The notes: generated by a model from the letters alone, not told the origin. Counted from the stretch's first letter, positions 17,618 to 27,710 are shown. The stretch: DNA of 64,000 nt from Candidatus Defluviibacterium haderslevense (GCA_016712225.1 JADJRL010000003.1:2431501-2495500), one strand, 5' to 3'. A program made the numbers and translations.

Positions 17618-18853
17618 TTAGACCAATCTAATAACCCGTACTGTTTCGATTTTAGTATCACTGACCAATTCAAAGATAAATTGATAACCGTCTAAAAAAA
17701 GTTCAATACCCTGTGCCGGAATAATGCCAGCAGCAGTTACTAAGTAACCTGATAAAGTATGATATTCTCCTTCCGGCAAATTCAAGTGGTACGTATTATT
17801 TAAATAATTGATTTCTAAACGTCCGGAAAACAAGTATTCATTTTTTGAAATTTCTTGCTCAATGAAATCTTCCTTGTCGTGTTCATCATCTATTTCACCA
17901 AATATTTCTTCTAATATATCTTCGAAAGTAATGATGCCAGAAGTACCACCAAATTCATCAACCACACATGCTATAGATAAACGCAATTTATTCATACGCA
18001 CCATCAGATCATATACATTAAGCGTTTCCGGAACATAAGGCATTTCCATAATCATTTCTCTAATGTTTTTGTTGTCCTTAAACATTTGTTGATGATGAAT
18101 GTATCCCAGGACATTATCTATATCTTCTTCTGTAACAATAATTCTGGATAAATTGGAATCTGCGAATAATCGAACTAAATCTTCTCTGGTGTCGTTCACA
18201 TCGATATGCACGATTTCATTTCGTGGAATCATACATTCTTTAGCTCTAACCTGTTTAAGATTGAGTGTATTTTTAAAAATATCAGCGTCAATTTCATCAT
18301 TTGATAATTTCATAGAACCATCGATGTAATGCTCTAAATCCAAATTGGAAAATCGATATCGAACTTTATCCGGAGCACTACTAATAAATTTACGAATTAA
18401 AAAATGTGAAATGATGGAAAATGTCTTGGCAGGAACATATAATATTTTATTAAAAAATAATATCGGGTAAGCCATTATTAATATCAATTCATTGGCATAC
18501 AATCTGAATAATACCTTGGGTAAAAATTCACCAATAATTAAAATAGTAATAGTAACTAATATCGTACTTAGAACCACTTTAGTTCCATCTTCTATAGAAA
18601 AAAAATCTAAGTACGGACCAAAAAAATTAGCAAGCAGATAAGATAGGGTCACTAAAGCAATATTATTTCCGACTTGATTGACAGCAATAAAATCATCTGG
18701 TCGTTCAAAAAAATGGTGAATGATATGTGCTGAATTGGATCCCCGGCTTTTCTTTATTTCAATATTCAATTTATTGGCAGTAAAAAATGCAGTTTCAGTA
18801 CCTGAGAAAAAAGCCGATAACAATAGAAAAAATAAAATCCAAAAAATCAGCAT
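17618..18853 (-). CDS. CorC/HlyC-type CNNM membrane protein, GldE-like
   Basis: 411 residues in the order DUF21 membrane domain (about 1-190), two CBS domains (about 200-320) and a CorC_HlyC domain (about 330-410). DUF21 opens with FFSGTETAFFTANKLNIE. The CBS pair includes KECMIPRNEIVHIDVND and IACVVDEFGGTSGIITFEDILEEIFGEI, the latter a strong family marker. The closing domain contains EGEYHTLSGYLV. Members transport or sense Mg2+/Co2+. The Bacteroidota homologue GldE is linked to gliding, where it usually sits beside gldD; here no gld gene is adjacent, so a general ion-transport role is equally likely. Confidence 0.88.
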   Translation of the reverse strand: MLIFWILFFLLLSAFFSGTETAFFTANKLNIEIKKSRGSNSAHIIHHFFERPDDFIAVNQVGNNIALVTLSYLLANFFGPYLDFFSIEDGTKVVLSTILVTITILIIGEFLPKVLFRLYANELILIMAYPILFFNKILYVPAKTFSIISHFLIRKFISSAPDKVRYRFSNLDLEHYIDGSMKLSNDEIDADIFKNTLNLKQVRAKECMIPRNEIVHIDVNDTREDLVRLFADSNLSRIIVTEEDIDNVLGYIHHQQMFKDNKNIREMIMEMPYVPETLNVYDLMVRMNKLRLSIACVVDEFGGTSGIITFEDILEEIFGEIDDEHDKEDFIEQEISKNEYLFSGRLEINYLNNTYHLNLPEGEYHTLSGYLVTAAGIIPAQGIELFLDGYQFIFELVSDTKIETVRVIRLV

Positions 18854-18868
18854 AAACGAAATTTAGGA

Positions 18869-18876
18869 CAAATATA
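18869..18876 (-). promoter_or_regulatory. Promoter -7 box of the CorC-type gene
   Basis: The minus strand reads TATATTTG, 15 bp before the start codon, with a TTG about 23 bp further upstream. Confidence 0.5.
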
Positions 18877-19529
18877 AATCGATCTTAGCTGTTATCATTC
18901 AATTCGATTAAATTTAATGTACTGATTAACAAACGTTTTGCCTAAAGGAAGGGCAATTAATGACGACCCTTGGGAGTAATCACAAATTTTATTTGGGAGC
19001 GCAATCCAAAGGTGACCCTATCTTATTTAGAATGATCGATGGAATAGTTTCTGATAAGTCCCATATATTCTATAAGACTGGAGCTCATATGAGTTCTGAA
19101 AAATTTCAGATTTTAGCTCTTTTCAACCACTTTTAGAGGCTTAGGGTTACAGATGTTCTATTTTATTAGTCATAAGTTTGTGTTTTATGATCAATTTTAG
19201 ATCTATAATTTTTTTTGATGAATGAGAATGTTAATATCAATACCATCACTGCCAAATTAGATTCAATTTGAGCTATTCAGCATTAAGAATTAGTTTTAAA
19301 TTGAAGATGGATTATATGTTTCGAATGGTGTATTACGGCAGGGCCAAATGTACCAGTGAAGTACTTAAAATTGAAGTTAATATAACAGATTATTAATTAC
19401 TTATATATTCTGTAAATTATTTATATCATTTCAAAAAGTAAGTTGTTTTCCCGAATTTTCAGTTAAAGAGCTGTGATTCTATAATTACTTTATAAGTCCA
19501 ACCTTACTCATTAATTCAATTTAATAATG

Positions 19530-19537
19530 TATTTTTG
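19530..19537 (+). promoter_or_regulatory. Promoter -7 box of the mre operon
   Basis: TATTTTTG matches TAnnTTTG, 81 bp before mreB. No good -33 box at 19 bp. Confidence 0.4.
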
Positions 19538-19618
19538 TGTCTCTTCCCTTGAATTTCGTTCAAAATGATCCTTTTGGATTGGTTTTTGTTTTTAAACACT
19601 TGAATTTCAGTAAAAATA

Positions 19619-20650
19619 ATGAAACTTTTTAACCTTTTTATGCAGGAATTGGCTGTTGACTTAGGCACAGCTAATACGTTAATAATGCAAGATGACAAAG
19701 TTGTCGTGGATGAACCTTCTATCGTAGCTATCAATAAGAAAACGGGTGAAATTATCGCCGTGGGTAACAAAGCCATGCAAATGCATGAAAAAACACACAA
19801 AAATATTGATACCATCAGACCGTTGAAAGACGGTGTTATCGCTGATTTTCAAGCGGCCGAAAGCATGATTCAAGGGATGATTAATATGATTGGGAACAAA
19901 CGACGGTTTTTTACCCATCTTAGAATGGTGATTTGTATTCCTTCAGGAATTACCGAAGTTGAGAAAAGAGCTGTTTTCGATTCAGCCGATCACGTTGATT
20001 CTAAGGAGACCTATTTGATCCATGAACCCATGGCAGCCGCTTTAGGTATTGGATTGGATGTCGAAGAGCCTATCGGGAATATGGTTATTGATATCGGAGG
20101 CGGAACTACTGAAATCGCAGTTATCGCATTATCAGGAATTGTGTGTGATCAATCCATTCGTGTCGCCGGAGATGAATTCACTGAGGATATTATCGATTAT
20201 ATCAGAAGAGAACATAATATGTTGATTGGCGAAAGAACTGCCGAAAAAATTAAGTTGAATGTTGGTGCCGCAACCAAAAATTTAACCAATCCTCCGGAAC
20301 CTTACGCAGTTAATGGCCGTGATCTTATGACAGGAATTCCTCGACAGATTATCATACGGTATGAAGAAACAGCTGAAGCATTAGATAAATCCATTATGAA
20401 AATCGAAGAAGCCGTCTTAAAAGCGCTTGAAATTACACCACCGGAGTTATCAGCTGATATTTATAGGACAGGCTTGTATTTAACAGGAGGAGGAGCTTTA
20501 CTTAAAGGATTAGATAAGCGATTATCTATTAAGACTAAGTTGCCCGTGCTGGTTGCAGATGATCCACTTAGAGCGGTAGTTCGAGGTACAGGGATCGCAT
20601 TAAAAAACACAGATCGTTTTTCTTTTTTAATTGATCGAAAAAGCTTGTAA
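19619..20650 (+). CDS. mreB: Rod-shape determining actin homologue MreB
   Basis: A 343-residue actin-fold ATPase. Visible motifs are the phosphate-1 loop AVDLGTANTL (about 12-21), HEPMAAALGIGL (about 138), the phosphate-2 loop VIDIGGGTTEIAVI (about 160-173), and the adenosine motif TGGGALLKGL (about 288-297). It polymerises under the inner membrane and guides the elongation machinery. It leads an operon with mreC, mreD and mrdA, the standard order. The start gives an amphipathic N-terminal helix (MKLFNLFMQ) suited to membrane binding. Confidence 0.96.
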   Translation: MKLFNLFMQELAVDLGTANTLIMQDDKVVVDEPSIVAINKKTGEIIAVGNKAMQMHEKTHKNIDTIRPLKDGVIADFQAAESMIQGMINMIGNKRRFFTHLRMVICIPSGITEVEKRAVFDSADHVDSKETYLIHEPMAAALGIGLDVEEPIGNMVIDIGGGTTEIAVIALSGIVCDQSIRVAGDEFTEDIIDYIRREHNMLIGERTAEKIKLNVGAATKNLTNPPEPYAVNGRDLMTGIPRQIIIRYEETAEALDKSIMKIEEAVLKALEITPPELSADIYRTGLYLTGGGALLKGLDKRLSIKTKLPVLVADDPLRAVVRGTGIALKNTDRFSFLIDRKSL

Positions 20651-20727
20651 TAAACCCTGAACTCTATGAATAGAGTTGCTTTTAAAGTTGAACTCATCTC
20701 TAAATCCTAAATTGTTAGTTTGATCCT

Positions 20728-21570
20728 ATGCTTAATGCACTTCGCATATTAATTAAAAATGGATCTGTGCTGTTGTTTATTCTATTGCAGTTGTTATGTT
20801 TTTATTGGATTGTAAAATACAATCAGAATCAAAGTAAAATATATTTCTATTCTAAACAATTAATAGCTTCTAATATATTAGACAGATATAATAATTTTAA
20901 AACATACATTCATCTTAAAGAATTATCTGATAGTCTAGCAGCTGAAAATGCCATTTTATTAACCAAGTCGTTTAATAGAATTCCGGTATATTCGAAGGAT
21001 AGTTTGACTATAGATTCTAGCCAATCCAATTTGTTTTATTCTTCTTATAATGTAGTCCCGGCAAGAGTAATTAATAATTCAATCAGTAAAAGAAATAACA
21101 CCATAACTTTAGATAAAGGTGGTGCAGCAGGAATTTCTCCGGGCATGGGTGTAGTTACCAATAAAGGTATAGTGGGAATAATAATTGATACCTCAGCTCA
21201 TTTTTCTCTGGTCATGTCCGTACTTCACAGTAACTCAAGAATTAGTTCTCGTTTAAGCAGATGTGGTTTTTTCGGTTCATTGATTTGGACAAGTAGAGAT
21301 CCATCGGTTTTAAACTTGGCAGATATCCAGAAATATGCTGATGTCAAACTAGGAGATTCTATAGTTACTAGCGGATATAGTATCATTTTTCCTGAAAATT
21401 TGTTGATCGGATTTGTGGATGCCTATAAAGTAGAAGCAGGATCTTTTACGTATACGATTAATGTTAAATTAAGTCAACCATTGTCATCTATTGATCGGGT
21501 ATATATCATTGGTAATAAATTGAAGGGAGAAAAAGAATTTTTAGAAAGTCAATCAGAAAAATATGAATAG
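20728..21570 (+). CDS. mreC: Rod-shape determining protein MreC
   Basis: 280 residues: one membrane helix (about 12-30), a coiled-coil region, then the beta-barrel domain. Motifs are VVPARVINNSISKRNNTITLDKG, GISPGMGVVTNKGIVGIIID and GDSIVTSGYSIIFPENLLIGFV, all typical of MreC. It is a periplasmic scaffold linking MreB to PBP2. The gene follows mreB by 77 bp and overlaps mreD by 8 bp. Confidence 0.94.
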   Translation: MLNALRILIKNGSVLLFILLQLLCFYWIVKYNQNQSKIYFYSKQLIASNILDRYNNFKTYIHLKELSDSLAAENAILLTKSFNRIPVYSKDSLTIDSSQSNLFYSSYNVVPARVINNSISKRNNTITLDKGGAAGISPGMGVVTNKGIVGIIIDTSAHFSLVMSVLHSNSRISSRLSRCGFFGSLIWTSRDPSVLNLADIQKYADVKLGDSIVTSGYSIIFPENLLIGFVDAYKVEAGSFTYTINVKLSQPLSSIDRVYIIGNKLKGEKEFLESQSEKYE

Positions 21571-22084
21571 TATTTGGGTTGTACACATTATTCGATTTAT
21601 TTTGTTATTGGCATTTCAAGTGCTTATTCTTAAAGGTATCAACCTTTCGGAATCACAAATTCAATATGTCACCATTATTGTGTATCCTGTTGCAGTTTTG
21701 TTATTGCCGATTGCATTACCGCAGTTTTTTATTTTAGTCATATCGTTCTGTTCTGGAATTTTTGTAGATTTATTTTATGGGACTATAGGTGTTCATGCAT
21801 CGGCATGCCTATGGATGGCTTCAGTTAGACCCATCGTTTTAAAGTATTTAGAACCCAAATCCGGTTACTCTGTAGACCAAAATCCAAATTCTTACAATCT
21901 TGGAATCTTTTGGTTTTTGCAATATGCATCCTTGTTAATAGGTGTGTACATTTTTTGTTACTTTATTTTAGAAGTATTTACATTTGTATATTTTGGTGAA
22001 ATTTTAATAAAGACACTATTGAGTTTTGTTGTGTCCATTTTTATTATTTTTATTATGCAAATTTTGATTAATTCAAAAAATTAG
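21563..22084 (+). CDS. mreD: Rod-shape determining protein MreD
   Basis: A 173-residue membrane protein with about five helices, lacking other domains. FCSGIFVDLFYGTIGVHASACLWMA in the middle is typical of the Bacteroidota MreD family. The position between mreC and the PBP2 gene (8-bp overlap, 3-bp gap) makes the call secure. It is part of the elongasome in the inner membrane. Confidence 0.9.
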   Translation: MNSIWVVHIIRFILLLAFQVLILKGINLSESQIQYVTIIVYPVAVLLLPIALPQFFILVISFCSGIFVDLFYGTIGVHASACLWMASVRPIVLKYLEPKSGYSVDQNPNSYNLGIFWFLQYASLLIGVYIFCYFILEVFTFVYFGEILIKTLLSFVVSIFIIFIMQILINSKN

Positions 22085-22087
22085 TGA

Positions 22088-23935
22088 ATGAGTCAAGATG
22101 ATAAAAAAATTAGGTTTAATATCATCAGAGTCGTAGTGATTCTAATGGCGGTCATGCTTATTGGAACACTAGCCAAATTTCAATTGTTAGATCCATTTTA
22201 TGCTAATAAAGCAAATGTCACAACACTTAATCAAAATATTATTTTTCCGGCTAGAGGATTGTTTTATGACCGAAATGGAAAACTATTGGTTATTAATTAT
22301 CCGGCCTATGATTTATATGTTACTTATAAAAATATCAATAAGAATATTGATACTGCACACTTTTGTTCATTATTGGGGATAACAAAAGAGATCTTCATAG
22401 AGAATCTTAATAAAGATTGGCATATGGGCAAATATTCGAAATCTATTCCATTTGTTTTTCTAAAAAATATTGATTCAAGAACATTCCTGGCATTTCAAGA
22501 GAATTTGTTTAGATTTTCTGGATTTTTTCCGGTATTGCGCTCCGTGCGTGAATATCCAGAATCCAATGGAGCACATTATCTTGGATACATCAGTGAAACT
22601 ACACCACAGCAAATTTCTAATTCGGAAGGTGCGTACAAATTAGGTGATTACATAGGTGCTTCAGGATTGGAAAAACGTTATGAAGATTATATACGCGGTG
22701 AAAAGGGTGTGAAATTTATTTTAAAGGATAATTTGGGTCGCGAGGTTGGACCGTATGATAATGGAAGATTGGATAAAGATGCTCGTTCAGGTTTGGATAT
22801 GATGATTGGTATAGATCTCGAACTTCAGAAGTATGGTGAAAAATTAATGAAAAATAAAGTTGGAAGTATCGTTGCCATTGAGCCAAATACTGGGGAAATT
22901 CTTGCGTTGGTTTCTTCTCCTAATTATGATCCGAATTTATTATCCTTTAATAGAAATAGAGGTAGGGATTACGCCATTTTATTGCGAGACTCGTTAAAAC
23001 CCCTTTTCGATAGATCGGCATCAGCAATTTATCCTCCTGGTTCCATATTCAAACCAATCTTAGCCCTGATTGCCATGCAAGAAGGTACCATGAATGAAAA
23101 CACTTCTCATGAATGTAATGGTGCATATTTTTATAAAACAGTCCGATATGGGTGCCATAATCACCCTAAACCTTACAATATAAAAGTCGCGCTCCAACAT
23201 TCATGTAATTCTTATTTTATTGAAACGTTTAGGGATTTAATTGAAATTCATGGATTCAATAAAGCAAAAAGTGGATTGGATATTTTAGATCGATACTTAG
23301 ATAAATTTGGTTTAGGTAAACCCCTCTATTCAGATGTGGCAACAGAGAAAGGTGGATTTATTCCTACCTCAGATTATTATTCCAGATTATATAAGACAGA
23401 TCAGTGGAGATCTACTTATATTATTTCCGTTGGAATTGGTCAGGGTGAATTGCAGTTGACAACAATTCAAATGGCGAATTTAGCAGCAATCATTGCGAAT
23501 CGGGGATATTTTTATACACCGCATTTGATTCGAAAATTTAATACAGAACAAGTAGAAATTCCTGAGAAATTCAGAATTAAAAATGAAGTCCCCATTGATA
23601 AAAAATATTTTGAACCCGTTATTGATGGAATGGAATTAGCAGTTAATTCAGGTACTGCAACATTGGCCTTCAATCCTGAAATTCAGATTTGTGGAAAGAC
23701 CGGAACTTCTCAGAATCCTCATGGCGATGATCACTCTGTTTTTTTTGCTTTCGCTCCTAAAGTGAATCCAAAAATTGCTTTGGCTGTCTATGTCGAAAAT
23801 GCAGGTTGGGGTGGACTTATTGCTGCTCCCATAGCCTCTTTAATGATTGAGAAATACTTGCAGGATACCGTGAAACGCAAGGACCTTGAAGAGAAAATGT
23901 TGAAAAAAGATTTAATACATAAACAAAAGTCATGA
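22088..23935 (+). CDS. mrdA: Penicillin-binding protein 2, cell-elongation transpeptidase
   Basis: 615 residues: an N-terminal membrane helix (about 11-31), a PBP dimer/pedestal domain starting PARGLFYDRNGKLLV, then the transpeptidase. The catalytic serine lies in YPPGSIFKPI (SxxK), the second motif is SCNSYF (SxN) and the third is CGKTGTSQNPHG (KTG). It cross-links peptidoglycan during elongation together with MreBCD, and it is the target of mecillinam in other bacteria. The stop overlaps the folA start by 4 bp. Confidence 0.95.
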   Translation: MSQDDKKIRFNIIRVVVILMAVMLIGTLAKFQLLDPFYANKANVTTLNQNIIFPARGLFYDRNGKLLVINYPAYDLYVTYKNINKNIDTAHFCSLLGITKEIFIENLNKDWHMGKYSKSIPFVFLKNIDSRTFLAFQENLFRFSGFFPVLRSVREYPESNGAHYLGYISETTPQQISNSEGAYKLGDYIGASGLEKRYEDYIRGEKGVKFILKDNLGREVGPYDNGRLDKDARSGLDMMIGIDLELQKYGEKLMKNKVGSIVAIEPNTGEILALVSSPNYDPNLLSFNRNRGRDYAILLRDSLKPLFDRSASAIYPPGSIFKPILALIAMQEGTMNENTSHECNGAYFYKTVRYGCHNHPKPYNIKVALQHSCNSYFIETFRDLIEIHGFNKAKSGLDILDRYLDKFGLGKPLYSDVATEKGGFIPTSDYYSRLYKTDQWRSTYIISVGIGQGELQLTTIQMANLAAIIANRGYFYTPHLIRKFNTEQVEIPEKFRIKNEVPIDKKYFEPVIDGMELAVNSGTATLAFNPEIQICGKTGTSQNPHGDDHSVFFAFAPKVNPKIALAVYVENAGWGGLIAAPIASLMIEKYLQDTVKRKDLEEKMLKKDLIHKQKS

Positions 23936-24423
23936 TCATATCTGCAATAGTTGCAATGAATGCTGAAGGTATTATTGGATTGAATAATCAAATTCCATGG
24001 CACCTATCTTCTGATCTGAAATTTTTTAAAAAGACAACAACGGGACACCATATTCTAATGGGGAGAAAATGCTATGAGAGCATAGGCATGCCTTTGCCCA
24101 ATAGAACGAATATTGTAATAACTCGTGATCCCTATTTTATTATTTCCAATTGTCTAATCGCTCACTCCATAGAAGAAGGAATTTCAATCGCAAAATCAAA
24201 TCAAGAAACAGAATTATTCATAATTGGTGGTGGAGAAATATACAATCAGTCCATGTATTTATGTGATCAATTGTATGTTACATTAGTAGATTATAACGGA
24301 AGGGGTGATGTATATTTTCCAAAAATAGATCTCAATGAATGGAAATTAGTCTATGAAGAAAACCATTTGGCAAGTGACAAAAATCCATATCAACATAAAT
24401 TTCAATGGTATAATCGCAAATGA
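23932..24423 (+). CDS. folA: Dihydrofolate reductase
   Basis: A 163-residue DHFR. Visible are IVAMNAEGIIGLNNQIPWHLSSDLKFF (substrate/NADPH site with PW and the acidic Asp), GRKCYESIG, NIVITRD and FIIGGGEIYNQ (NADPH-binding). It reduces dihydrofolate to tetrahydrofolate using NADPH. It is embedded in the cell-shape operon with 4-bp overlaps on both sides, so it is co-transcribed with mrdA and the DUF2851 gene. Confidence 0.95.
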   Translation: MIISAIVAMNAEGIIGLNNQIPWHLSSDLKFFKKTTTGHHILMGRKCYESIGMPLPNRTNIVITRDPYFIISNCLIAHSIEEGISIAKSNQETELFIIGGGEIYNQSMYLCDQLYVTLVDYNGRGDVYFPKIDLNEWKLVYEENHLASDKNPYQHKFQWYNRK

Positions 24424-25703
24424 TGAAGGAAGATTTTTTGCAATATATTTGGCGAACCAAAAGATTGACGAGTCAGGTTTTATCAGCAACAAATGGTTCC
24501 CAAATTGAAGTTCTTAAACCAGGTCATTATAATACGGATCAAGGTCCTGATTTTTTATTTGCTCAATTAAATATTGATGATGTCATTTGGGTTGGAAATA
24601 TTGAAATTCATGTTAACTCATCTGATTGGAATAAACATCAACATTCAGATGATCCAAATTACAAAAATATTATTTTACATATAGTCTGGAATCATGATGT
24701 AGATATATTAGTAAATGATCAACCATTATTGACTTTAGAAATGAAGCATTATGTATTAAATACAGATTTGGAGCGGTATCATCTATTGAAGGATAGTCAG
24801 TTTCATATTCCTTGCCATTTATTTTTTAATCAAGTACCGAATCATGTTAAAATAAGTCAATTGGATAAATTGGTGGTGGAACGATTGGAATCTAAAACAA
24901 ATCGAATCAAAGATCTTTTAGCTACAAATGAACAGGATTGGGAAGCTGTGTTTTATAATTATTTTTGTCAGTATTTAGTCACTCCGGTAAATACGGAAGC
25001 CATGTCAAGACTCAATCAATTGGTGCCTTGGAATTTAGTCTATAAACTGAATGAATTGGAATTGGAGGCAGCATTATTTGGAACAGCCGGTATGATTCCG
25101 GATATTCACCAATCAGATTATGTAACTCAGATTTATAATCAATTCAATCATTTAGTTACCAAATATAAACTCAAGAAAATGAACTCGAATAGCTGGCTTT
25201 TCTTGAGATTGCGTCCTGCTCATTTTCCCAGTTTGCGATTAGCCCAGATAGCTCGTTTTTTCAGTTCAATCCAAAGGCCTTTCGCAATGATTTTGGAGTT
25301 TAAATCTTTAAATCAGGTACGTGAATTTTTAGATACAACGCCTTCAACGTATTGGCAGGAACATTATTTATTTGATAAAATATCTCCCTCAAGTAATGGA
25401 CATCGTTTAGGAAAACAAACTAAAGATATTTTGATCATTAATGTTATCTGTCCGTTGCTATATGTTTATGGGCAAACCGTTTTATCAAATGATTTATGCA
25501 CCAAAGCATTATCGTGGTTAGACCAAGTTGGCGCAGAGAAAAACAAATATACTAATGATTGGAAATTAATGGGTTTAAAGGCTGTTAGCGCTGCTCAAAG
25601 TCAGGCCATGTTGCAGTTATCTAAGCATTATTGCGAACAGACAAAATGCCTCGAGTGCCAAATAGGTCATTACATAATGTCAAACCCTACTACTATAAAG
25701 TAG
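24420..25703 (+). CDS. DUF2851 family protein
   Basis: A 427-residue protein of the Bacteroidota family DUF2851. The N-terminal part contains GHYNTDQGPDFLFAQLNI...WVGNIEIHVNSSDW...NIILHIVW, a conserved D...E-x-H pattern that looks like a nuclease-type beta core, though activity is not shown. The C-terminus has a CxxCxxxxx-like Cys pair (TKCLECQIGH). No signal peptide. It is translationally coupled to folA by a 4-bp overlap and is the last gene of the operon. Function unknown. Confidence 0.85.
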   Translation: MMKEDFLQYIWRTKRLTSQVLSATNGSQIEVLKPGHYNTDQGPDFLFAQLNIDDVIWVGNIEIHVNSSDWNKHQHSDDPNYKNIILHIVWNHDVDILVNDQPLLTLEMKHYVLNTDLERYHLLKDSQFHIPCHLFFNQVPNHVKISQLDKLVVERLESKTNRIKDLLATNEQDWEAVFYNYFCQYLVTPVNTEAMSRLNQLVPWNLVYKLNELELEAALFGTAGMIPDIHQSDYVTQIYNQFNHLVTKYKLKKMNSNSWLFLRLRPAHFPSLRLAQIARFFSSIQRPFAMILEFKSLNQVREFLDTTPSTYWQEHYLFDKISPSSNGHRLGKQTKDILIINVICPLLYVYGQTVLSNDLCTKALSWLDQVGAEKNKYTNDWKLMGLKAVSAAQSQAMLQLSKHYCEQTKCLECQIGHYIMSNPTTIK

Positions 25704-25883
25704 ATTTTACATAATAATTCCTTCCAATGATTATCAATAGTGTTATTGTAAATTTTCTATCCTATTTTATCATTATGATTTATATTGCCAGGTGTTGCAC
25801 TAGTACTTAATTACAATATGTTTAAGAGTAATGTTCGATGATAACAAAATTATCTTTGGCCGTTGAGCTATTTTGTTTTTCAC

Positions 25884-25914
25884 TTTGGTATTAAATAAAT
25901 TCTTCATATATTTG
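25884..25914 (+). promoter_or_regulatory. Full Bacteroidota promoter of the barrel gene at 25949
   Basis: TTTG at 25884-25887, a 19-bp spacer, then TATATTTG at 25907-25914. This is an exact match to the TTG-N19-TAnnTTTG consensus, and is the best promoter in the window. It lies 34 bp before the ATG. Confidence 0.8.
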
Positions 25915-25948
25915 CATACGGTCTAGTTTAACCTTAAAAGCGATAATT

Positions 25949-26629
25949 ATGAAAATCTACATTAATTTATTTTTGATTTGGAACTTAATATTGATTTCAA
26001 CTTTAGTCAATGGTCAACGTAAAGGTGTTTTTGTTGGAGTGAATTATGCGGTTAATAATGTACATATCTTAAATAAGAATGATCGAGATGAAGGCGGTTT
26101 GTTGGATTTTCAAACTACTTTTAAGTCTGCTTTTGGTATTAATTTTGGTTACCAAATTTCTTCTGCATGGGGAGTTCAATCTGGTATTTTGTTTTCCGGA
26201 CAAGGTCAGGAGTACAGCACCGCTGGAATTCAAATTGCGGATTATAATACTTCGCTTAAATATATCAAAATTCCACTTTTATTAAAATGGAATTCCAATC
26301 AGGAAAAATTAATTTCCTTCACTGCTCAAGTTGGATTCCAGTCAAGTATTTTAACATCTGCTACTTCTTCAAGAGAGCGAGTTTTTTATTTTTTTAAAGC
26401 AACAAGTGAAGATGTAGAAAATTATTATGCTAAACATAATTTGGATTTAGTTGTTGGTCCTGGATTGCAATTGAATTTAGGTCATCTAACCTTAATTGGA
26501 ATTTTTAGAATGGATATTTCTATGACTGATATTGAGGCTAAATCTAAAAAACCAGGAGATCGCAATAATGCAGCTAATTTAAGTTTTGGATTGCCTCAAT
26601 TGAGTTTAAATTATTCTTTTGGTCATTAA
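25949..26629 (+). CDS. Outer-membrane beta-barrel protein, PorT-family fold
   Basis: 226 residues with signal peptide (ISTLVNG, cleavage before Gln) and alternating strands of an 8-stranded OMP_b-brl_2 barrel, such as GINFGYQISSAWGVQSGILFS and LKYIKIPLLLKW. It ends in an aromatic residue region (LSLNYSFGH). Members of this family include T9SS PorT and many general barrels. Sequence alone does not decide, and no T9SS gene is near. A strong promoter precedes it. Confidence 0.75.
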   Translation: MKIYINLFLIWNLILISTLVNGQRKGVFVGVNYAVNNVHILNKNDRDEGGLLDFQTTFKSAFGINFGYQISSAWGVQSGILFSGQGQEYSTAGIQIADYNTSLKYIKIPLLLKWNSNQEKLISFTAQVGFQSSILTSATSSRERVFYFFKATSEDVENYYAKHNLDLVVGPGLQLNLGHLTLIGIFRMDISMTDIEAKSKKPGDRNNAANLSFGLPQLSLNYSFGH

Positions 26630-26651
26630 ACCTATTAATATTATTTTTTAA

Positions 26652-27707
26652 TTGAATAAAGTTACTGCATTTTTCTTAGCCCCTTTTTCATTCCTATACG
26701 GTATAGGTGTTAGTTTTTATCAAAGTCTTTTTCAATCCGGTTTATTAAAATCCATTAAATTTAATATTCCGGTCATTAGTATTGGAAATTTATCTGTTGG
26801 TGGCACTGGGAAGTCTCCCCATATTGAGTATCTCATTAGATTGCTTGAAGCTTATATGCCAGTAGGTGTGTTAAGCAGAGGATATAAAAGAAAAACAGTG
26901 GGACATATACTGCTTAACCTTTCACATACTGTAGAAGATGTTGGTGATGAACCTGTGCAGATTAAAAGAAAATTTCCGCATGTTCCTTTCGCTGTAAATA
27001 AAAATAGATCTACTGGAATACCTAAATTATTGAGTCAACATCCTGAAATAAAAGTCATTTTGTTGGATGATGCTTTTCAGCATTTAGAAGTTACTCCTTC
27101 ATTAAGTATTTTATTAACAGAATACGCACACCCTTATTCTGAAGATTATCTTTTACCGGGTGGACGACTTAGAGAATGGCGCTATGGAGCTCGTCGTGCA
27201 GATATAGTCATTGTGACCAAATGTCCTCATAGTCCAACTCCGGACGAAGAATTCATTTGGAGAAAAAAATTACGTTTGCAAGAACGCCAGCAACTTTTTT
27301 TTACCGGTATAAAATATTTGCAGCCATACAATATTTTTAACCGGGAGCAAGTGTATTTGCTCAATCCTTCATTGCATATTTTTCTGATTAGCGCCATTGC
27401 TCAATCTGATTATTTAACCGATTTTATTAGACCGCAGGTGGGTGCATTAACAGAATTTATTTATGAGGATCATCATTACTTTGATGAAGTGGAATTAAAT
27501 GTAATTATTCAAAAGTATTTGGCCATTTCACATTCTAATAAAATGATATTGACTACTGAGAAAGACGCCACCAGATTAATGCTCCATTCCAGTTTATTTG
27601 AAAAACATCAAATAGTTATTTATGCTATGCCAATAGAAATTGAATGTTTTAATAAGATTCGCTTTGATTCATGGATCAAAAACAATTTATTGGCCTTTAA
27701 AGTATAA
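26652..27707 (+). CDS. lpxK: Tetraacyldisaccharide 4'-kinase LpxK
   Basis: 351 residues. It begins with a membrane-binding segment (AFFLAPFSFLYGIGVSFYQSL) and then Walker A in ISIGNLSVGGTGKSPH. VLSRGYKRKTVG, DEPVQIKRKFP, VILLDDAFQHLEV and LLPGGRLREWRYGARRADIVIVTK follow, all family motifs. It phosphorylates lipid A precursor at the 4' position on the inner membrane. The start is TTG at 26652; the next Met lies beyond Walker A, so a non-ATG start is required. Located 22 bp after the barrel gene. Confidence 0.94.
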   Translation: MNKVTAFFLAPFSFLYGIGVSFYQSLFQSGLLKSIKFNIPVISIGNLSVGGTGKSPHIEYLIRLLEAYMPVGVLSRGYKRKTVGHILLNLSHTVEDVGDEPVQIKRKFPHVPFAVNKNRSTGIPKLLSQHPEIKVILLDDAFQHLEVTPSLSILLTEYAHPYSEDYLLPGGRLREWRYGARRADIVIVTKCPHSPTPDEEFIWRKKLRLQERQQLFFTGIKYLQPYNIFNREQVYLLNPSLHIFLISAIAQSDYLTDFIRPQVGALTEFIYEDHHYFDEVELNVIIQKYLAISHSNKMILTTEKDATRLMLHSSLFEKHQIVIYAMPIEIECFNKIRFDSWIKNNLLAFKV

Positions 27708-27710
27708 TGC

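Larger units (their letters stand above)
18854..19618. other. Gene-free 765-bp region upstream of mreB
   Basis: This divergent intergenic region contains promoter boxes for both flanking genes. Between them I see no open frame of gene-like composition on either strand. It may hold the remains of a lost gene or a long mreB leader, but nothing recognisable is visible. Confidence 0.5.

Noticed and set aside
19516..19918. Minus-strand frames opposite the start of mreB
   Set aside because: Shadows of mreB; composition follows the codon pattern of the opposite strand.
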